The notes beneath the pieces were generated by a model that saw nothing but the letters and a program-made list of their open reading frames with translations, ran no database searches and was not told the DNA's origin. From positions 191,421 to 255,420 of the forward strand of contig NZ_WNKX01000004.1 of NCBI RefSeq assembly GCF_009720745.1: a stretch of 64,000 nucleotides of DNA, read 5' to 3'. Numbering within the stretch: position 1 is the first letter of the stretch; the number at the start of each line of letters is the position of its first letter. Shown here one piece after another: positions 1-10,592 of the stretch. A program made the position numbers and the translations under genes. Origin of the DNA: Massilia eburnea (lineage in GTDB: Bacteria > Pseudomonadota > Gammaproteobacteria > Burkholderiales > Burkholderiaceae_D).

Positions 1-31
1 TGGAACGCAAGAACAAGACGAAATTACGCAA
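1..31 (-). CDS. plsC: Probable 5' end of plsC (1-acyl-glycerol-3-phosphate acyltransferase), cut by the window edge
   Basis: Only ten codons are inside the window. Reading leftwards from a TTG at 31 gives MRNFVLFLRS, which resembles the membrane-anchoring N-terminus of PlsC proteins. A GGAG lies about 8 bases upstream of the TTG. The gene would follow gmhB in the same direction after a short gap, a glyS-gmhB-plsC order I associate with Burkholderiales. PlsC would acylate lysophosphatidic acid at the inner membrane. The call rests on a very short peptide and on context. Confidence 0.4.
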   Translation of the reverse strand, partial: MRNFVLFLRS

Positions 32-46
32 CGACGGTCTCCAGTT

Positions 47-604
47 TTATTCAGCTTTGAGAATGTGATCAACAGTGGCGGCGAGGTCCGGGAAGACCTG
101 CGTGCCGGGCGGCAGGCCGCCGGTGGCATGGGTCTTCTCGCCCTTACCGGTCAGCACCAGGAAGGGCACGCAGCCGCTGATGAAGCCCGCCTGCAGGTCG
201 CGCAGAGAATCGCCGACGGTCGGCACGCCTTTCAGGCTGATTTCGAAGCGCTTCGAGATCTCCGTGAACATGCCAGGTTTTGGCTTGCGGCAGTCGCAGT
301 TGTCGGCCGCCGCGTGCGGGCAGAAGAAGATGGCGTCGATATCGGCGCCAACCTGCTGCGCCAGGCGGTGCATCTTCTGGTGGATCGCGTTCAGTGTGTT
401 GATGTCGAAGTACTGGCGGGCGATGCCGGACTGGTTCGATGCGATCACCACGCGGTAACCGGCCTGGTTCAGGCGGGCGATCGCTTCCAGCGAACCCGGG
501 ATGGGAATCCACTCGTCCGGCGACTTGATGAAGTCGGGCGAGTCGTGGTTGATCACACCATCGCGGTCCAGGATGATCAGCTTGGTCGGCTGGGTCTGTG
601 GCAT
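47..604 (-). CDS. gmhB: D-glycero-beta-D-manno-heptose 1,7-bisphosphate 7-phosphatase
   Basis: A 185-aa HAD-superfamily phosphatase that removes the C7 phosphate in ADP-heptose synthesis for the LPS inner core; cytoplasmic. Motif I, DRDGVIN, starts at D13 (D13 and D15 are the nucleophile and acid/base). Motif II is SNQSG around residue 56. The zinc-binding insertion typical of GmhB is seen as C95-x-H97 and C103-x-C105, and GDS at 131-133 carries the late acidic motif. Length matches the family (about 190 aa). The start lies one base beyond the glyS stop codon, so the two are probably co-transcribed and translationally coupled. Confidence 0.93.
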   Translation of the reverse strand: MPQTQPTKLIILDRDGVINHDSPDFIKSPDEWIPIPGSLEAIARLNQAGYRVVIASNQSGIARQYFDINTLNAIHQKMHRLAQQVGADIDAIFFCPHAAADNCDCRKPKPGMFTEISKRFEISLKGVPTVGDSLRDLQAGFISGCVPFLVLTGKGEKTHATGGLPPGTQVFPDLAATVDHILKAE

Positions 605-605
605 A

Positions 606-2708
606 TCAGGCCGCCAGCTTCGAAATGTCGGCCACGCGGTTCATCATGCCGTGCAGGGAAGACAGCAGCGCCAGGCGGTTGTTGCGCAGGGCGATGTCTT
701 CGGCCATGACCATCACGTCGTTGAAGAAGGCGTCGACTTCTTCCTTCAGCTGCGCCAGGGTCTTCAGGGTGGCGGTGAAGTCGCCCTTGGCCCATGCTGC
801 GTCCACTTCCGGCGCCACGCGGGCCATGGCGGCGTGCAGGGCCTTTTCTGCGGCATCCTGCAGCAGTTCGGCCTTGACGGTGGTCGCCTGCGCCAGCGCT
901 TCCTCGTTCTTCTTCAGGATGTTGGTGATGCGCTTGTTGGCGCCGGCCAGCGAGACCGACTCCGGCAGGGCGGCGAAGGCTTGCACGGCCTCCAGGCGCT
1001 GCACGATGTCGTCCAGGCGGTCAGGATTCTGGGCCACCACGGCTTCGATTTCGTTCACGCTGAAGCCGCGCTCGCGCAGCATGCCGCGCAGGCGGTCCAT
1101 CATGAAGGCGGTGACTTCGGCGGCCGGGGTCTTGAAGTTCGGCACAGCCACGAACTGCTCGGCAGCGTCGCCCAGCAGCGCGGAGAGGGACAGCGGCAGG
1201 CGCTTTTCCACCAGCATGCGCAGCACGCCCAGGGCGTGGCGGCGCAGTGCAAACGGATCCTTGTCGCCGGTCGGCTGCAGGCCGATGGCCCAGATGCCGA
1301 CCAGGGTTTCCACCTTGTCGGCCAGCGCGACGGCGGTGCCGGTGGCGGTAGACGGCAGGTTGTCGCCGGCGAAGCGCGGCTGGTAGTGCTCGGAAGCGGC
1401 CAGCGCGACTTCTTCGTGCTCGCCATCGTGGCGGGCGTAGTAGGTGCCCATGATGCCCTGCAGCTCGGGGAATTCGCCGACCATATCGGTCAGCAGGTCG
1501 GCCTTGGACAGACGTGCGGCGCGTTCGGCCAGCGCCTTGTCGCCGCCCAGGCGGCCGGCGATGGCCGCTGCCAGCGAGGTGACGCGCTCGGAGCGTTCGG
1601 CCTGGGTGCCCAGCTTGTTGTGGTACACGACGTTTTTCAGCAGCGGCAGGCGCGATTCCAGCGATTTCTTCTTGTCCTGCTCGAAGAAGAACTTGGCGTC
1701 CGACAGGCGCGGGCGCACCACGCGCTCATTGCCGCCGATGATGGCTGCCGGCGTATCGGTCGCGATGTTCGACACGATCAGGAAACGTGAGCGCAGCTTG
1801 CCGTTCGTATCGGTCAGGGCGAAGTATTTCTGGTTGGTCTGCATGGTGAGGATCAGGCATTCCTGCGGCACGGCCAGGAATTCCTCCTCGAAATGGCATT
1901 CGTACACGACCGGCCATTCGACCAGGGACGACACTTCTTCCAGCAGCGCTTCCGGCATCAGCACCTGGTCGGCGCCCGCTTTTTGCAGCAGGGCCGCGCG
2001 GATCGCGTCTTTACGTGCATCGAAGCCTGCGACGACCTTGCCGGCGTCGGCCAGGGTAGCGGCATACGCTTCGGCGTTTGCGACGGTCACTTCACGCTTG
2101 CCCGGTGCAGTCAGGAAACGGTGGCCTTCGGTCTTGTTCGATGCGGTCAGGCCCAGCAGGGTCAGTGGCAGCACGGTGGCGCCATGCAGTGCGATCAGGG
2201 CGTGGGCTGGACGCACGAATTGCACGGTCTCGCCGTCCGGGCGCTGGTAGCTCATGACCTTCGGAATTGGCAGCTTGGCGATGGTTTCTTCCAGCGCTGC
2301 TTGCGCGCCCACCTGCAGGGCGGAGCCGGCGGCCAGCTTGGTGTAGAAGAAGCTTTCGGCCTTGCCGTCCTGGGCGCGTTCCATGTCGGCCACGGCGATA
2401 TGGGCCAGGCCCATGGCGGCCAGCTTCTTGGTCAGGGGCGCGGTCGGGTTGCCGTCGGCATCCAGCGCGATGGCGACCGGCAGGATCTTTTCTCGCACTT
2501 GCTTGTCCGGCGAGGTGGCGCGCACTTTGGTGATCGCCACGGCCAGGCGGCGCGGAGTGGCATAGGTGGTGGCGACGCTGTCTTCTTCCAGGAAGTCGCG
2601 CGATTTCAGGCCGTTGACGATGCCGGAGGCGAAAGCGGCGCCCAGCTTGGACAGGGCTTTCGGCGGCAGTTCTTCGGTCAGCAGTTCGATGAGCAGGGTC
2701 TGATTCAT
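606..2708 (-). CDS. glyS: Glycine-tRNA ligase beta subunit
   Basis: A 700-aa beta chain of the bacterial alpha2beta2 glycyl-tRNA synthetase, which contributes tRNA recognition to charging tRNA-Gly. The N-terminus [19 protein letters not shown] is diagnostic of the GlyS family, and the length is close to the usual 690 aa. The C-terminal part is the helical, DALR-like anticodon-binding region. It follows glyQ by 13 bases and precedes gmhB, giving a glyQ-glyS-gmhB operon. No frameshift or unusual composition is seen. Confidence 0.97.
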   Translation of the reverse strand: MNQTLLIELLTEELPPKALSKLGAAFASGIVNGLKSRDFLEEDSVATTYATPRRLAVAITKVRATSPDKQVREKILPVAIALDADGNPTAPLTKKLAAMGLAHIAVADMERAQDGKAESFFYTKLAAGSALQVGAQAALEETIAKLPIPKVMSYQRPDGETVQFVRPAHALIALHGATVLPLTLLGLTASNKTEGHRFLTAPGKREVTVANAEAYAATLADAGKVVAGFDARKDAIRAALLQKAGADQVLMPEALLEEVSSLVEWPVVYECHFEEEFLAVPQECLILTMQTNQKYFALTDTNGKLRSRFLIVSNIATDTPAAIIGGNERVVRPRLSDAKFFFEQDKKKSLESRLPLLKNVVYHNKLGTQAERSERVTSLAAAIAGRLGGDKALAERAARLSKADLLTDMVGEFPELQGIMGTYYARHDGEHEEVALAASEHYQPRFAGDNLPSTATGTAVALADKVETLVGIWAIGLQPTGDKDPFALRRHALGVLRMLVEKRLPLSLSALLGDAAEQFVAVPNFKTPAAEVTAFMMDRLRGMLRERGFSVNEIEAVVAQNPDRLDDIVQRLEAVQAFAALPESVSLAGANKRITNILKKNEEALAQATTVKAELLQDAAEKALHAAMARVAPEVDAAWAKGDFTATLKTLAQLKEEVDAFFNDVMVMAEDIALRNNRLALLSSLHGMMNRVADISKLAA

Positions 2709-2721
2709 GTTCGGTATTCTT

Positions 2722-3618
2722 TTATTTGGCGACCATCGGGAAGCCGAGGCGTTCGCGGGACTCGTAGTAGGCCTGGGCGACCATGCGCGACAGGGTGCGC
2801 ACGCGGCCGATGTAGGCGGCGCGCTCGGTCACGGAAATGGCGCCGCGGGCGTCCAGCATATTGAAGCTGTGCGAGGCTTTCATGATCTGCTCATAGGCTG
2901 GCAGCACCAGTTGCAGCTCGATCAGGCGCTTGGCTTCGGATTCGTGGTTGGCGAATTGGGCGAACAGCAGGTCAGTGTTGGCGTGCTCGAAGTTGTAGGT
3001 CGATTGCTCCACTTCGTTCTGGTGGAAGACGTCGCCGTATTTCAGCTGCTTCTTCTGTCCATTTTCTTCCCACTCGGTCCAGACCAGGTCGTAGACGTTT
3101 TCCACGCCTTGCAGGTACATGGCCAGGCGCTCGACGCCGTAGGTGATTTCCCCCAGCACAGGCTTGCAATCGAGGCCGCCGACCTGCTGGAAGTAGGTGA
3201 ACTGGGTCACTTCCATGCCGTTCAGCCAGACTTCCCAGCCCAGGCCCCAGGCGCCCAGGGTCGGGCTTTCCCAGTCATCTTCCACGAAGCGCACGTCGTT
3301 CTGCTTCAGGTCCAGGCCCAGCGCAGCGAGGGAACCCAGATACAGGTCGAGGATATTTTCCGGGGCTGGCTTCAGCACGACCTGGTACTGGTAATAGTGC
3401 TGCAGGCGGTTCGGGTTTTCGCCATAGCGGCCGTCTTTCGGGCGGCGCGAAGGCTGGACATAGGCGGCGCGCCATGGCTCAGGGCCGATTGCACGCAGGA
3501 AAGTGCCGGTATGGAAGGTGCCGGCGCCGACTTCCATGTCGTACGGCTGGAGCAGTGCACAGCCCTGCTTGTCCCAGTAGGTTTGCAGGGTCAGGATAAT
3601 TTGTTGAAATGTCAGCAT
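2722..3618 (-). CDS. glyQ: Glycine-tRNA ligase alpha subunit
   Basis: The class II catalytic alpha subunit, partner of GlyS. I place the start at 3618, giving [20 protein letters not shown], the standard GlyQ N-terminus, and 298 aa (family about 300). The frame stays open 41 codons further upstream, but that extension is Pro/Arg-rich and unlike the family. Family-typical segments include [20 protein letters not shown] and [16 protein letters not shown]. It is first in the glyQ-glyS-gmhB transcription unit. The 219-bp upstream gap contains a perfect FNR-type palindrome, described separately. Confidence 0.97.
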   Translation of the reverse strand: MLTFQQIILTLQTYWDKQGCALLQPYDMEVGAGTFHTGTFLRAIGPEPWRAAYVQPSRRPKDGRYGENPNRLQHYYQYQVVLKPAPENILDLYLGSLAALGLDLKQNDVRFVEDDWESPTLGAWGLGWEVWLNGMEVTQFTYFQQVGGLDCKPVLGEITYGVERLAMYLQGVENVYDLVWTEWEENGQKKQLKYGDVFHQNEVEQSTYNFEHANTDLLFAQFANHESEAKRLIELQLVLPAYEQIMKASHSFNMLDARGAISVTERAAYIGRVRTLSRMVAQAYYESRERLGFPMVAK

Positions 3619-3727
3619 CGTGGTCGTTGGTGGCGCCCTGGGCGCGAGCGTTATCGGTTCGCTAAAACGGCTCATTTTAGCGGGTTTTGCGGCGAGCCTG
3701 TAGAGTTTCCCCTGATCCGCAGGGTGT

Positions 3728-3741
3728 TTGATCCATATCAA
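3728..3741. promoter_or_regulatory. Perfect FNR/ANR-type box upstream of glyQ
   Basis: TTGATCCATATCAA is an exact match to the FNR-family consensus TTGAT-N4-ATCAA. It sits in the gap between the lnt 3' end and the glyQ start, about 110 bases upstream of the glyQ start codon. The only gene it can serve in the visible arrangement is the glyQ operon, or an unrecognised short transcript. Matching is by eye; function is inferred. Confidence 0.5.
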
Positions 3742-3837
3742 AGTTCACACGCGTCGCTTGCACCGCAGCCCCGTTGGGCGCTCCAAGCGTCATGGAACGC
3801 GCAAAATGCTCCCGCGATGGCAAGCAGGGCCTGTGTT

Positions 3838-5376
3838 TCAGCTGCGGCGCAATCGGGTCCAGAGCCAGGCCACGCCAATTGACAGGGCGGCGAGGGCGAG
3901 GAACAGCTTGTTCTGCAGCTTGATGTAAGGGGTGTCACCCGACATGCCTTGCACCGTTGCGCTCAGGACGCCCGGCTTGCGATAGGGCAGTGAATTCAGC
4001 ACTTCGCCGTGCGGAGAGATCACGACCGTCGCGCCGCTGTTGGTTGCGCTCAGCATCGGGCGGCCGGTCTCCAGCGCACGCATTTGCGACATCTGCAAAT
4101 GCTGCGGGATGGCGATCGATTCGCCATACCATGCCAGTTCGGACACGTTCAGCATCACGGTCGCACCAGTCAGCGAAATCTGTTCCGCAATCTCTTCGCC
4201 AAACACATTCTCGTAGCAGATATTCGGCAGCACTTTCTGGTCTTTTACCGGAAACGGCGCCTGGATCACCGCACCGCGCGTCTGGTCGCCCAGCGGAATT
4301 TGCATCAGGGTGGTGAACCAGCGGAAGCCGGTTGGAATGAACTCGCCGAACGGCACCAGATGGTGCTTGTCGTAGCGGTAGGTGCTGCTCGAAAGCGATG
4401 GAGGCAGCCCAAGCACGCTGTTCGAGTATTCCACGCCATTGGTCATCGGGATGCCCAGCACGATATGGCTGCCGGTGCGGCGCGCAAACTGGCCATAGGA
4501 ATCCAGGTAGCCGGGCGGCAGTTGCGACGCAAACAGCGGAACGCCGGTTTCCGGAATGGCAATCAGGTCGGCCGGCGCGGCGGTCACTGTCTGCTGGTAC
4601 ATGCGCAAGATATCGCCGAGGTGATTGGCATCGAACTTGTTTTCCAGCGGGACATTGCCCTGCACCAGGCGTACCGACAGCGGCTGGCCAGTTGGTGCGG
4701 TCCATTCCACACGGCCCAGTGCAAAGCCGCCAATCCAGATGGCGGCAACCAGGGCAATCGCCTTGTAGCGGAACGGATGCATCAACAGCGGCAGTGCGCC
4801 AGCGCTAATGGCGGCGAGCCAGCTGATGCCATATACGCCAAGCACGGGCGCATAACCGGCCAGTGGCGAAATATTGTGGGCATAGCCCGCCGTCACCCAT
4901 GGGAAACCGGTGAACAGCCAGCCGCGCAGGAATTCGAAGAAGGCCCAGCAAGCCGGGAGCACCAGCAAGGTGGCGGCCGGCAAGGGCAGCGGCCAGCGCT
5001 TGCGCAGCCAGGCGGTAGCGGCCATGGCGCCAGACGCATACAGCGCCATCGCTGCAGCCAGCAGGGCGATGGAAATGGCGGCCAGCGGCGCCGGCATGCC
5101 GCCGAAGTTATGGATGGCGATGTACAGCCAGTGGAAACCAGCCATGCACCAGCCAAAGCCGAAAGCCCATCCAACCAGGGCGGAGGCGCGTACGCCATCA
5201 GCACGCAAGGCCTGGTACACCAGCACAGCCAGCGAAAGAATCTGCAGCGGCCACCAGCCAAACGGCGCAAACGCGAACACGCCAGTCGCGCCGGCGATGG
5301 CGGCGATCAGCATGCGGCTACGGGTAGAGCGGGGCGCGGCAGGCGCTTCGCCTGCCTTGGTTTTCCGCCAGCGCAT
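3838..5376 (-). CDS. lnt: Apolipoprotein N-acyltransferase
   Basis: A 512-aa inner-membrane enzyme that adds the third acyl chain to lipoproteins before Lol export. The N-terminal half is several hydrophobic segments (about residues 20-220), followed by a nitrilase-like periplasmic domain. The catalytic triad is visible: E276 in IPETG, K337 in YRYDKHHLVPFGEF and C387 in PNICYE. A final membrane segment lies near 490. The start codon overlaps the corC stop by one base, so the two are translationally coupled, as in the conserved ybeX-lnt arrangement of proteobacteria. Confidence 0.96.
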   Translation of the reverse strand: MRWRKTKAGEAPAAPRSTRSRMLIAAIAGATGVFAFAPFGWWPLQILSLAVLVYQALRADGVRASALVGWAFGFGWCMAGFHWLYIAIHNFGGMPAPLAAISIALLAAAMALYASGAMAATAWLRKRWPLPLPAATLLVLPACWAFFEFLRGWLFTGFPWVTAGYAHNISPLAGYAPVLGVYGISWLAAISAGALPLLMHPFRYKAIALVAAIWIGGFALGRVEWTAPTGQPLSVRLVQGNVPLENKFDANHLGDILRMYQQTVTAAPADLIAIPETGVPLFASQLPPGYLDSYGQFARRTGSHIVLGIPMTNGVEYSNSVLGLPPSLSSSTYRYDKHHLVPFGEFIPTGFRWFTTLMQIPLGDQTRGAVIQAPFPVKDQKVLPNICYENVFGEEIAEQISLTGATVMLNVSELAWYGESIAIPQHLQMSQMRALETGRPMLSATNSGATVVISPHGEVLNSLPYRKPGVLSATVQGMSGDTPYIKLQNKLFLALAALSIGVAWLWTRLRRS

Positions 5377-6263
5377 CAGTCCTGCTCGTCCACGGCGGCC
5401 GGCAGCTTTTCAACCGTCAGCACATGGACCTGGCGCGCATCGGCGCGCAGCACTTCAAAGCGCAGGTTGGCGATGTCGAAAGTGTCGCCCTTGTGCGGCA
5501 TGCGGCCCAGGTGCTTGGCCACCAGGCCGCCGATGGTGTCGACATCCTCGTCGAGCAGGCCGGTGTCCAGTTCTTCGTTGAACTGTTCCAGCTCGGTCAG
5601 CGCCTTGACGCGCCAGCGCGGGCCGATCTTGCCTTCCTTGATCGACAGGATATTGTCTTCTTCTTCGTCGAAATCGTATTCGTCTTCGATGTCGCCGACG
5701 ATCTGCTCCAGCACGTCTTCGATGGTGATCAGGCCGGCCACGCCGGAGTACTCATCGACCACGATGGCCATATGGTTATGGTTGGCGCGGAAGTCGCGCA
5801 GCAGAACGTTCAGGCGTTTCGACTCGGGGATGAAGATCGCCGGGCGCAGCATATCGCGCACGTCGAACGATTCTTCCGCGTAGTAGCGCAGCAGGTCCTT
5901 GGCCAGCAGGATGCCGACCACCTTGTCGCGTTCACCCTCGATGGCAGGGAAGCGCGAGTGGGCCGTTTCCAGCACCAGCGGAATCCATTCCTCGATCGGT
6001 TTGGTGATGTCGATGACGTCCATCTGCGAGCGCGGGATCATGATGTCGCGCGCCGACAGGTCCGACACCTGGAACACGCCTTCAATCATCGACAGCGCAT
6101 CGGCGTCGATCAGGTTGCGTTCATGGGCGTCGTGCAGGACTTCAAGCAGCTCCGAGCGGCTCTCGGGCTCAGGGGAAATCAGGGCGGTGAGTCGCTCGAA
6201 CAGCGACCGGTGTGGTTTAGCGTCATTCCTGACGCTACTAGAGTGCTCTTGCATAATTGGCAT
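5376..6263 (-). CDS. corC: HlyC/CorC family CBS-domain protein (YbeX)
   Basis: A 295-aa soluble protein with a tandem CBS pair (about residues 65-185) and a C-terminal CorC_HlyC domain (about 205-285). It lacks the transmembrane DUF21 domain, as in E. coli CorC/YbeX, which is linked to Mg/Co efflux and ribosome-related functions. The motif RDIMIPRSQMDVID starts the first CBS domain. It is coupled to lnt by a one-base overlap. In many proteobacteria it directly follows ybeY; here a CorA-type gene on the other strand separates them. A second in-frame ATG at 6254 is an alternative start. Confidence 0.92.
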   Translation of the reverse strand: MPIMQEHSSSVRNDAKPHRSLFERLTALISPEPESRSELLEVLHDAHERNLIDADALSMIEGVFQVSDLSARDIMIPRSQMDVIDITKPIEEWIPLVLETAHSRFPAIEGERDKVVGILLAKDLLRYYAEESFDVRDMLRPAIFIPESKRLNVLLRDFRANHNHMAIVVDEYSGVAGLITIEDVLEQIVGDIEDEYDFDEEEDNILSIKEGKIGPRWRVKALTELEQFNEELDTGLLDEDVDTIGGLVAKHLGRMPHKGDTFDIANLRFEVLRADARQVHVLTVEKLPAAVDEQD

Positions 6264-6339
6264 TAAAGCCGTTGTTCCGAAGTGCTATAGCATACACTAA
6301 ACAGCCGAGTCCCGGCCGAATTAACTTATTGGAAACTTC

Positions 6340-7356
6340 ATGCAGATCAGTGCAGTCACCTATGGCTCTGACCAGTGCGGCCTCGTATGCGGATACCTGT
6401 TCGGGCGCGGCCCCCAGCCGGTGCCGATCGAAGCATCCGAGGCCGAGCAATGGCTGCGCGAACCGGCCAAGCCGGCGGGTGAATTCATCTGGCTGCATTT
6501 CAACCTTGCCAACACCGCCAGCGAAAAATGGATGCGCGAACATGCCACGCTGGCCAATGAATATTACGACAGCCTGCATGAGGAGGGCGCGCGCTCGACC
6601 CGCATCGAGCAGGCGGACGATACCCTGGTGGCCGTGGTCAACGATGTGCTGCGGGACTTCAGCTTTGAACCGTCGGATATTTCCAGCGTCTGCCTGAGCG
6701 TGGAGCGGCGCCTGGTGGTCAGCGCGCGCCGCAAGCCCCTGCAGGCGGTTGAACGGCTGCGCCAGGCGGTGCGAGGCGGCGAGAACCTGGTCTCCAGCGT
6801 CGTCCTGCTGACCCACCTGCTGCGCGACCAGGCCGACGTGCTGACCCGCATCGTGCGCGACGCCACGGCCAAGGTGGACCGCATCGAGGACAACCTCCTG
6901 TCGGGCAAACTGAAATACAAGCGCGCCGACCTGGGCGCCCTGCGTCGCGTACTGGTGCGCCTGCAACGCCTGCTGGCGCCGGAACCGGCGGCGCTCTTCC
7001 GCTTGCTGCAGCGCCCGCCCTCCTGGGCCAGCGAAGCCGATCGCCAGGAGCTGCGCGAGTCGACCGAGGAATTTGCCGTGGTGCTGAACGATATGGCCGC
7101 GCTGCAGGAGCGCATCAAATTGCTGCAGGAAGAAATTGCGGCCCTGGTCAACGAAGCCAATAACCGCAGCCTCTATGTGCTGACCATCGTGACCGTGCTG
7201 GCGCTGCCGATCAATATCATTGCAGGCCTGCTGGGCATGAATGTCGGCGGCGTTCCGCTGGCGGAAGATAAGGCCGGCTTCTGGATCATCGCCGGCATTG
7301 TGGCGCTGTTCACCGTCGTTGCGGGCGCCTGGCTGTTCCGGCAGCCGGACGATTAA
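6340..7356 (+). CDS. zntB: CorA-family divalent cation transporter, ZntB-like
   Basis: A 338-aa CorA superfamily protein with a long soluble alpha/beta and helical N-terminal part and two C-terminal membrane helices (about 272-296 and 312-333). The signature GMN is at 299-301, followed by VGGVP, the loop form typical of ZntB rather than of Mg-selective CorA (which has GMNFxxMPE). Zinc or another divalent metal is therefore more likely than magnesium. It is divergent from corC (76-bp gap) and its 3' end overlaps the end of ybeY on the opposite strand by 4 bases. Confidence 0.87.
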   Translation: MQISAVTYGSDQCGLVCGYLFGRGPQPVPIEASEAEQWLREPAKPAGEFIWLHFNLANTASEKWMREHATLANEYYDSLHEEGARSTRIEQADDTLVAVVNDVLRDFSFEPSDISSVCLSVERRLVVSARRKPLQAVERLRQAVRGGENLVSSVVLLTHLLRDQADVLTRIVRDATAKVDRIEDNLLSGKLKYKRADLGALRRVLVRLQRLLAPEPAALFRLLQRPPSWASEADRQELRESTEEFAVVLNDMAALQERIKLLQEEIAALVNEANNRSLYVLTIVTVLALPINIIAGLLGMNVGGVPLAEDKAGFWIIAGIVALFTVVAGAWLFRQPDD

Positions 7357-7811
7357 TACGGGTCGGCGTAACCGAGGCCGGTGACAATCTCGGTCTCGAT
7401 GCCTTCCATTTCGGCGGCTTCCTCGTCGTCTTCGTGGTCATAGCCCTGGGCGTGCAATACGCCGTGCACGATCAGGTGGGCGGTGTGTTCTTCCACCGTT
7501 TTTTTCTGCTCTGCCGCTTCGCGCTGCAGCACGTCAGTGCACAGGATGATGTCGGCGCGCGTCGGCTCGTCTTCGGCCACTTCCTCGCCTTCGTTGTAGG
7601 CGAAGGTCAGCACATTGGTAGCGTAGTCCTTGCCGCGGTAGTCGCGGTTCAGTTCCTGGCCTTCTTCCGCATCGACGAAGCGGATGGTCAGCTCGGCCGG
7701 CGCGAACAGCGCGGCCTTGACCCATTTGCGGATCATCGGGCGGGTGATTTCTTCCTGCAGGCGCGGGTCGGCGTATTGGACGGACAGGGCCAGCTTATTT
7801 TTTTCGGACAT
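7353..7811 (-). CDS. ybeY: Endoribonuclease YbeY, rRNA maturation factor
   Basis: A 152-aa single-domain zinc endoribonuclease involved in 16S rRNA 3' maturation and late 70S quality control. The zinc motif [11 protein letters not shown] places ligands at H116, H120 and H126. The conserved [15 protein letters not shown] segment precedes it. The length is typical. Its start overlaps the 3' end of ybeZ by 17 bases, so the two are co-translated. The final codons converge on the CorA-type gene. Confidence 0.95.
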   Translation of the reverse strand: MSEKNKLALSVQYADPRLQEEITRPMIRKWVKAALFAPAELTIRFVDAEEGQELNRDYRGKDYATNVLTFAYNEGEEVAEDEPTRADIILCTDVLQREAAEQKKTVEEHTAHLIVHGVLHAQGYDHEDDEEAAEMEGIETEIVTGLGYADPY

Positions 7812-8862
7812 TGCGTACAGCTTTCACAGCAGGTTTGACGGTTTGCAGCAGGGGCGCGATTTCGGCGCTGGCTTCCTGCGAGCTTTCATAGGCGTCGACA
7901 ATGCGCGCCACCAGCGGATGGCGTACCACGTCGGCGCTGGAGAACTGGCTGAAGGCGATGCCGCGCACATTGCGCAGCACGTGCATGGCGTCGACCAGGC
8001 CGGATTTCTGGTGCTTGGCCAGGTCGATCTGGGTCACGTCGCCCGTCACCACGGCCTTGCTGCCAAAGCCGATGCGGGTCAGGAACATCTTCATCTGTTC
8101 GACGGTGGTGTTCTGCGCTTCGTCCAGGATGACGAAAGCGTGGTTCAGTGTACGGCCGCGCATATAGGCCAGCGGCGCGATCTCGATCACCTGTTTCTCG
8201 AACATCTTCTGGGTGCGGTCGAAGCCGAGCAGGTCGTACAGTGCGTCGTACAGCGGACGCAGGTAAGGATCGACTTTCTGGGCCAGGTCGCCCGGCAGGA
8301 AGCCCAGGCGCTCGCCCGCTTCCACCGCAGGACGGGTCAGGATGATGCGCTTGACGGCATCGCGCTCCAGCGCATCCACGGCGCAGGCCACGGCCAGGTA
8401 GGTCTTGCCGGTGCCGGCAGGGCCGACGCCAAAGCTGATGTCATGGTCGAGGATATTGCGCAGGTAGCGGATCTGGTGCGGCGTGCGGCCGCGCAAGTCG
8501 TTGCGGCGCGTCTTCAGCACCGGACTGGTGATGTCCGGCTCGTGGAATGGCGGCTCTTCACCGGCAGGGGCGAAATCGTCAGGCGCCTCGCTGGCGCGCT
8601 GTTCGACCAGGGCCAGTTGTACCTCTTCCACCGGCACCACCTTGTCGGCGACTTCGTAGAAGCGTTCAAGGATGGCCACGGCGCGTTCGGCATTGGTGCC
8701 GCTCACGATGAACTTCTCGCCACGGCGGAAAATCGTCACGTCCAGCGCTGCGGAAATCTGGCGCAGGTTTTCATCGAGCGGGCCGCACAAGTGGGCCAGG
8801 CGCGTGTTGTCCAGTGGCTCTGGAACGAAATAGTGCGGTTGCACCGGAGTTTTTGTTTTCAA
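7795..8862 (-). CDS. ybeZ: PhoH-like ATPase YbeZ
   Basis: A 355-aa PhoH-family P-loop ATPase, the usual functional partner of YbeY in RNA metabolism. Walker A is GPAGTGKT at residues 147-154 and Walker B is FVILDEAQN near 245. The N-terminal third resembles the KH-like region found in the YbeZ subgroup. It overlaps ybeY by 17 bases and miaB by 4 bases, forming a compact miaB-ybeZ-ybeY unit known across proteobacteria. Confidence 0.94.
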   Translation of the reverse strand: MKTKTPVQPHYFVPEPLDNTRLAHLCGPLDENLRQISAALDVTIFRRGEKFIVSGTNAERAVAILERFYEVADKVVPVEEVQLALVEQRASEAPDDFAPAGEEPPFHEPDITSPVLKTRRNDLRGRTPHQIRYLRNILDHDISFGVGPAGTGKTYLAVACAVDALERDAVKRIILTRPAVEAGERLGFLPGDLAQKVDPYLRPLYDALYDLLGFDRTQKMFEKQVIEIAPLAYMRGRTLNHAFVILDEAQNTTVEQMKMFLTRIGFGSKAVVTGDVTQIDLAKHQKSGLVDAMHVLRNVRGIAFSQFSSADVVRHPLVARIVDAYESSQEASAEIAPLLQTVKPAVKAVRNVRKK

Positions 8863-10193
8863 AGTATCGCTTCTCCGCGCAGGGAGTAATCCAGGCTTTC
8901 AGTGATGCGCACGCTGACCATCTGGCCGATCAGTGCCTGCGCATTGGCGCCGCCGTCGAAGTGCACGGTGCGGGTATTGCTGGCGCGGCCCTGCATTTCA
9001 TTGCCGCCGCGTTTGGATGGGCCTTCCACCAGCACCTGCATGGTCATGCCGACCATGGTGGCGCTGTGGCGCTTGGTGTTCTCGTCGAACAAGGCTTGCA
9101 GGCGCTGCAAGCGGGCCGATTTCACTTCGGCCGGCGTGTCGTCCGCCAGGTTGGCGGCCGGCGTTCCGGGACGCTTGCTGAAGATGAAGCTGAAGCTGTT
9201 GTCGAAGCCGACGTCCTGCACCAGCTTGACCATCGCTTCGAAATCCTCGTCCGTCTCACCGGGAAAGCCGACGATGAAGTCGGAGGAGATCACCACGTTC
9301 GGGCGCACTGCGCGCACCTTGCGGATGATGGATTTATATTCCAGCGCCGTGTAGCCGCGCTTCATGGCGCCCAGGATCTTGTCCGAACCATGCTGGGCCG
9401 GCAGATAGAGCTGGTCGGCCAGCTTGGGGATGCGGGCGTAGCAGTCGATCAGGCGCTGCGTGAATTCCTTCGGGTGGCTGGTGACGAAGCGGATGCGCTC
9501 AATGCCAGGGATCTCAGCCACATATTCAATCAGCATGGCGAAATCGGCGACGCTGCCATCCGCGGTCTCGCCACGGAAGGCATTCACGTTCTGGCCGAGC
9601 AGCATGACTTCCTTCACGCCTTGCGCTGCGAGACCGGCGACCTCGGTCAGCACGTCCTCGAAGCGGCGCGACACTTCCTCGCCGCGGGTGTATGGCACCA
9701 CGCAGTAGGAGCAATACTTGGAGCATCCTTCCATGATCGATACATAGGCGAAGGCGCCCTCCACGCGTGCCGGCGGCAGGTGGTCGAACTTCTCGATCTC
9801 GGGGAAGCTGATGTCGATTTGCGGCTTGCCGGTGTGGCGGCGCAGTTCGATCATCTTCGGCAAGCGGTGCAGGGTCTGCGGGCCGAATACCACGTCCACC
9901 AGCGGCGCGCGCTTGACGATGGCTTCGCCCTCCTGCGAGGCAACGCAGCCGCCGACGCCGATCACCAGTTCAGGCTTGGCTTGTTTGAGCTTCTTGAAGG
10001 TGCCAAGGTCCGAAAACACCTTTTCCTGTGCTTTTTCGCGCACGGAGCAGGTGTTGAGGAGGATAACGTCGGCGTCTTCCGGGGATTCGGTGCGTACCAG
10101 TCCCTCGGACGCGCCGAGCAAGTCTGCCATCTTGTCCGAGTCGTACTCGTTCATCTGGCAACCGAAGGTTTTGATGAATACTTTTTTCTGCAT
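8859..10193 (-). CDS. miaB: tRNA-2-methylthio-N6-dimethylallyladenosine synthase
   Basis: A radical-SAM methylthiotransferase converting i6A37 to ms2i6A37 in tRNAs reading UNN codons. From the start at 10193 ([18 protein letters not shown]) it is 444 aa, close to E. coli MiaB. The N-terminal UPF0004 domain holds the auxiliary-cluster cysteines; the radical-SAM motif CSKYCSYC is in the centre, and a TRAM domain ends the protein. The frame is open further upstream but that part has no MiaB character; an ATG at 10220 is the other credible start. miaA, the preceding enzyme in the pathway, is also in this window (29.4 kb). Confidence 0.95.
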   Translation of the reverse strand: MQKKVFIKTFGCQMNEYDSDKMADLLGASEGLVRTESPEDADVILLNTCSVREKAQEKVFSDLGTFKKLKQAKPELVIGVGGCVASQEGEAIVKRAPLVDVVFGPQTLHRLPKMIELRRHTGKPQIDISFPEIEKFDHLPPARVEGAFAYVSIMEGCSKYCSYCVVPYTRGEEVSRRFEDVLTEVAGLAAQGVKEVMLLGQNVNAFRGETADGSVADFAMLIEYVAEIPGIERIRFVTSHPKEFTQRLIDCYARIPKLADQLYLPAQHGSDKILGAMKRGYTALEYKSIIRKVRAVRPNVVISSDFIVGFPGETDEDFEAMVKLVQDVGFDNSFSFIFSKRPGTPAANLADDTPAEVKSARLQRLQALFDENTKRHSATMVGMTMQVLVEGPSKRGGNEMQGRASNTRTVHFDGGANAQALIGQMVSVRITESLDYSLRGEAIL

Positions 10194-10286
10194 ACCCGCA
10201 AGTTTACCGTAAATCGCCATCCTGCCCTTGAAATCAGGCCCCGCGAGCTCTAGAGTTAAAAAAGCATGTTTTGCCGGGAGAGCGTC

Positions 10287-10592
10287 ATGGCTATCAGTGG
10301 AGTAGGGGCGACTTCGCCGAATTTCCAGCAAGTTGACAATGCCGCCGCCGAGCGCCGCCTGGAAGAGCAGCGTCAGCAGCGCGTCGACGAGCAGCGCGTG
10401 CGCGAAGAGCAGCAAGCACGCACCGAGCGCGCCAATACCCAAGCCGCCGAAACGCGCCGTACCGAACAATCGCGGGCAGCCGAGCAGCAGGACTTCCTTA
10501 CCAGGCAGCAACTGCTAGCGCAAAACGCCCAGGCCAGCCGGCCGACGCCGGGCACGCCTGCGCCCGGCAGCATTATTTCTGTGACAGCCTGA
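10287..10592 (+). CDS. Small Gln/Glu/Arg-rich coiled-coil protein, unknown function
   Basis: A 101-aa protein beginning [19 protein letters not shown] choose the ATG at 10287 because GGGAG lies 7 bases upstream; an ATG at 10266 has no such site. Residues 18-75 are almost entirely E, Q, R and A with heptad-like spacing, which predicts one long helix or coiled coil. The tail is Pro/Gly-rich and ends ISVTA. No signal peptide or membrane segment is seen. It is divergent from miaB and stands alone. I do not recognise a named family. Confidence 0.65.
   Translation: MAISGVGATSPNFQQVDNAAAERRLEEQRQQRVDEQRVREEQQARTERANTQAAETRRTEQSRAAEQQDFLTRQQLLAQNAQASRPTPGTPAPGSIISVTA

Noticed and set aside
501-1790. 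429-codon plus-strand frame over glyS
   Set aside because: Antisense shadow of glyS; His/Gln/Gly-rich with no motifs.
10193-10511. Long N-terminal extension of miaB
   Set aside because: The extension overlaps the divergent small gene and has no MiaB similarity; the family N-terminus starts at 10193.
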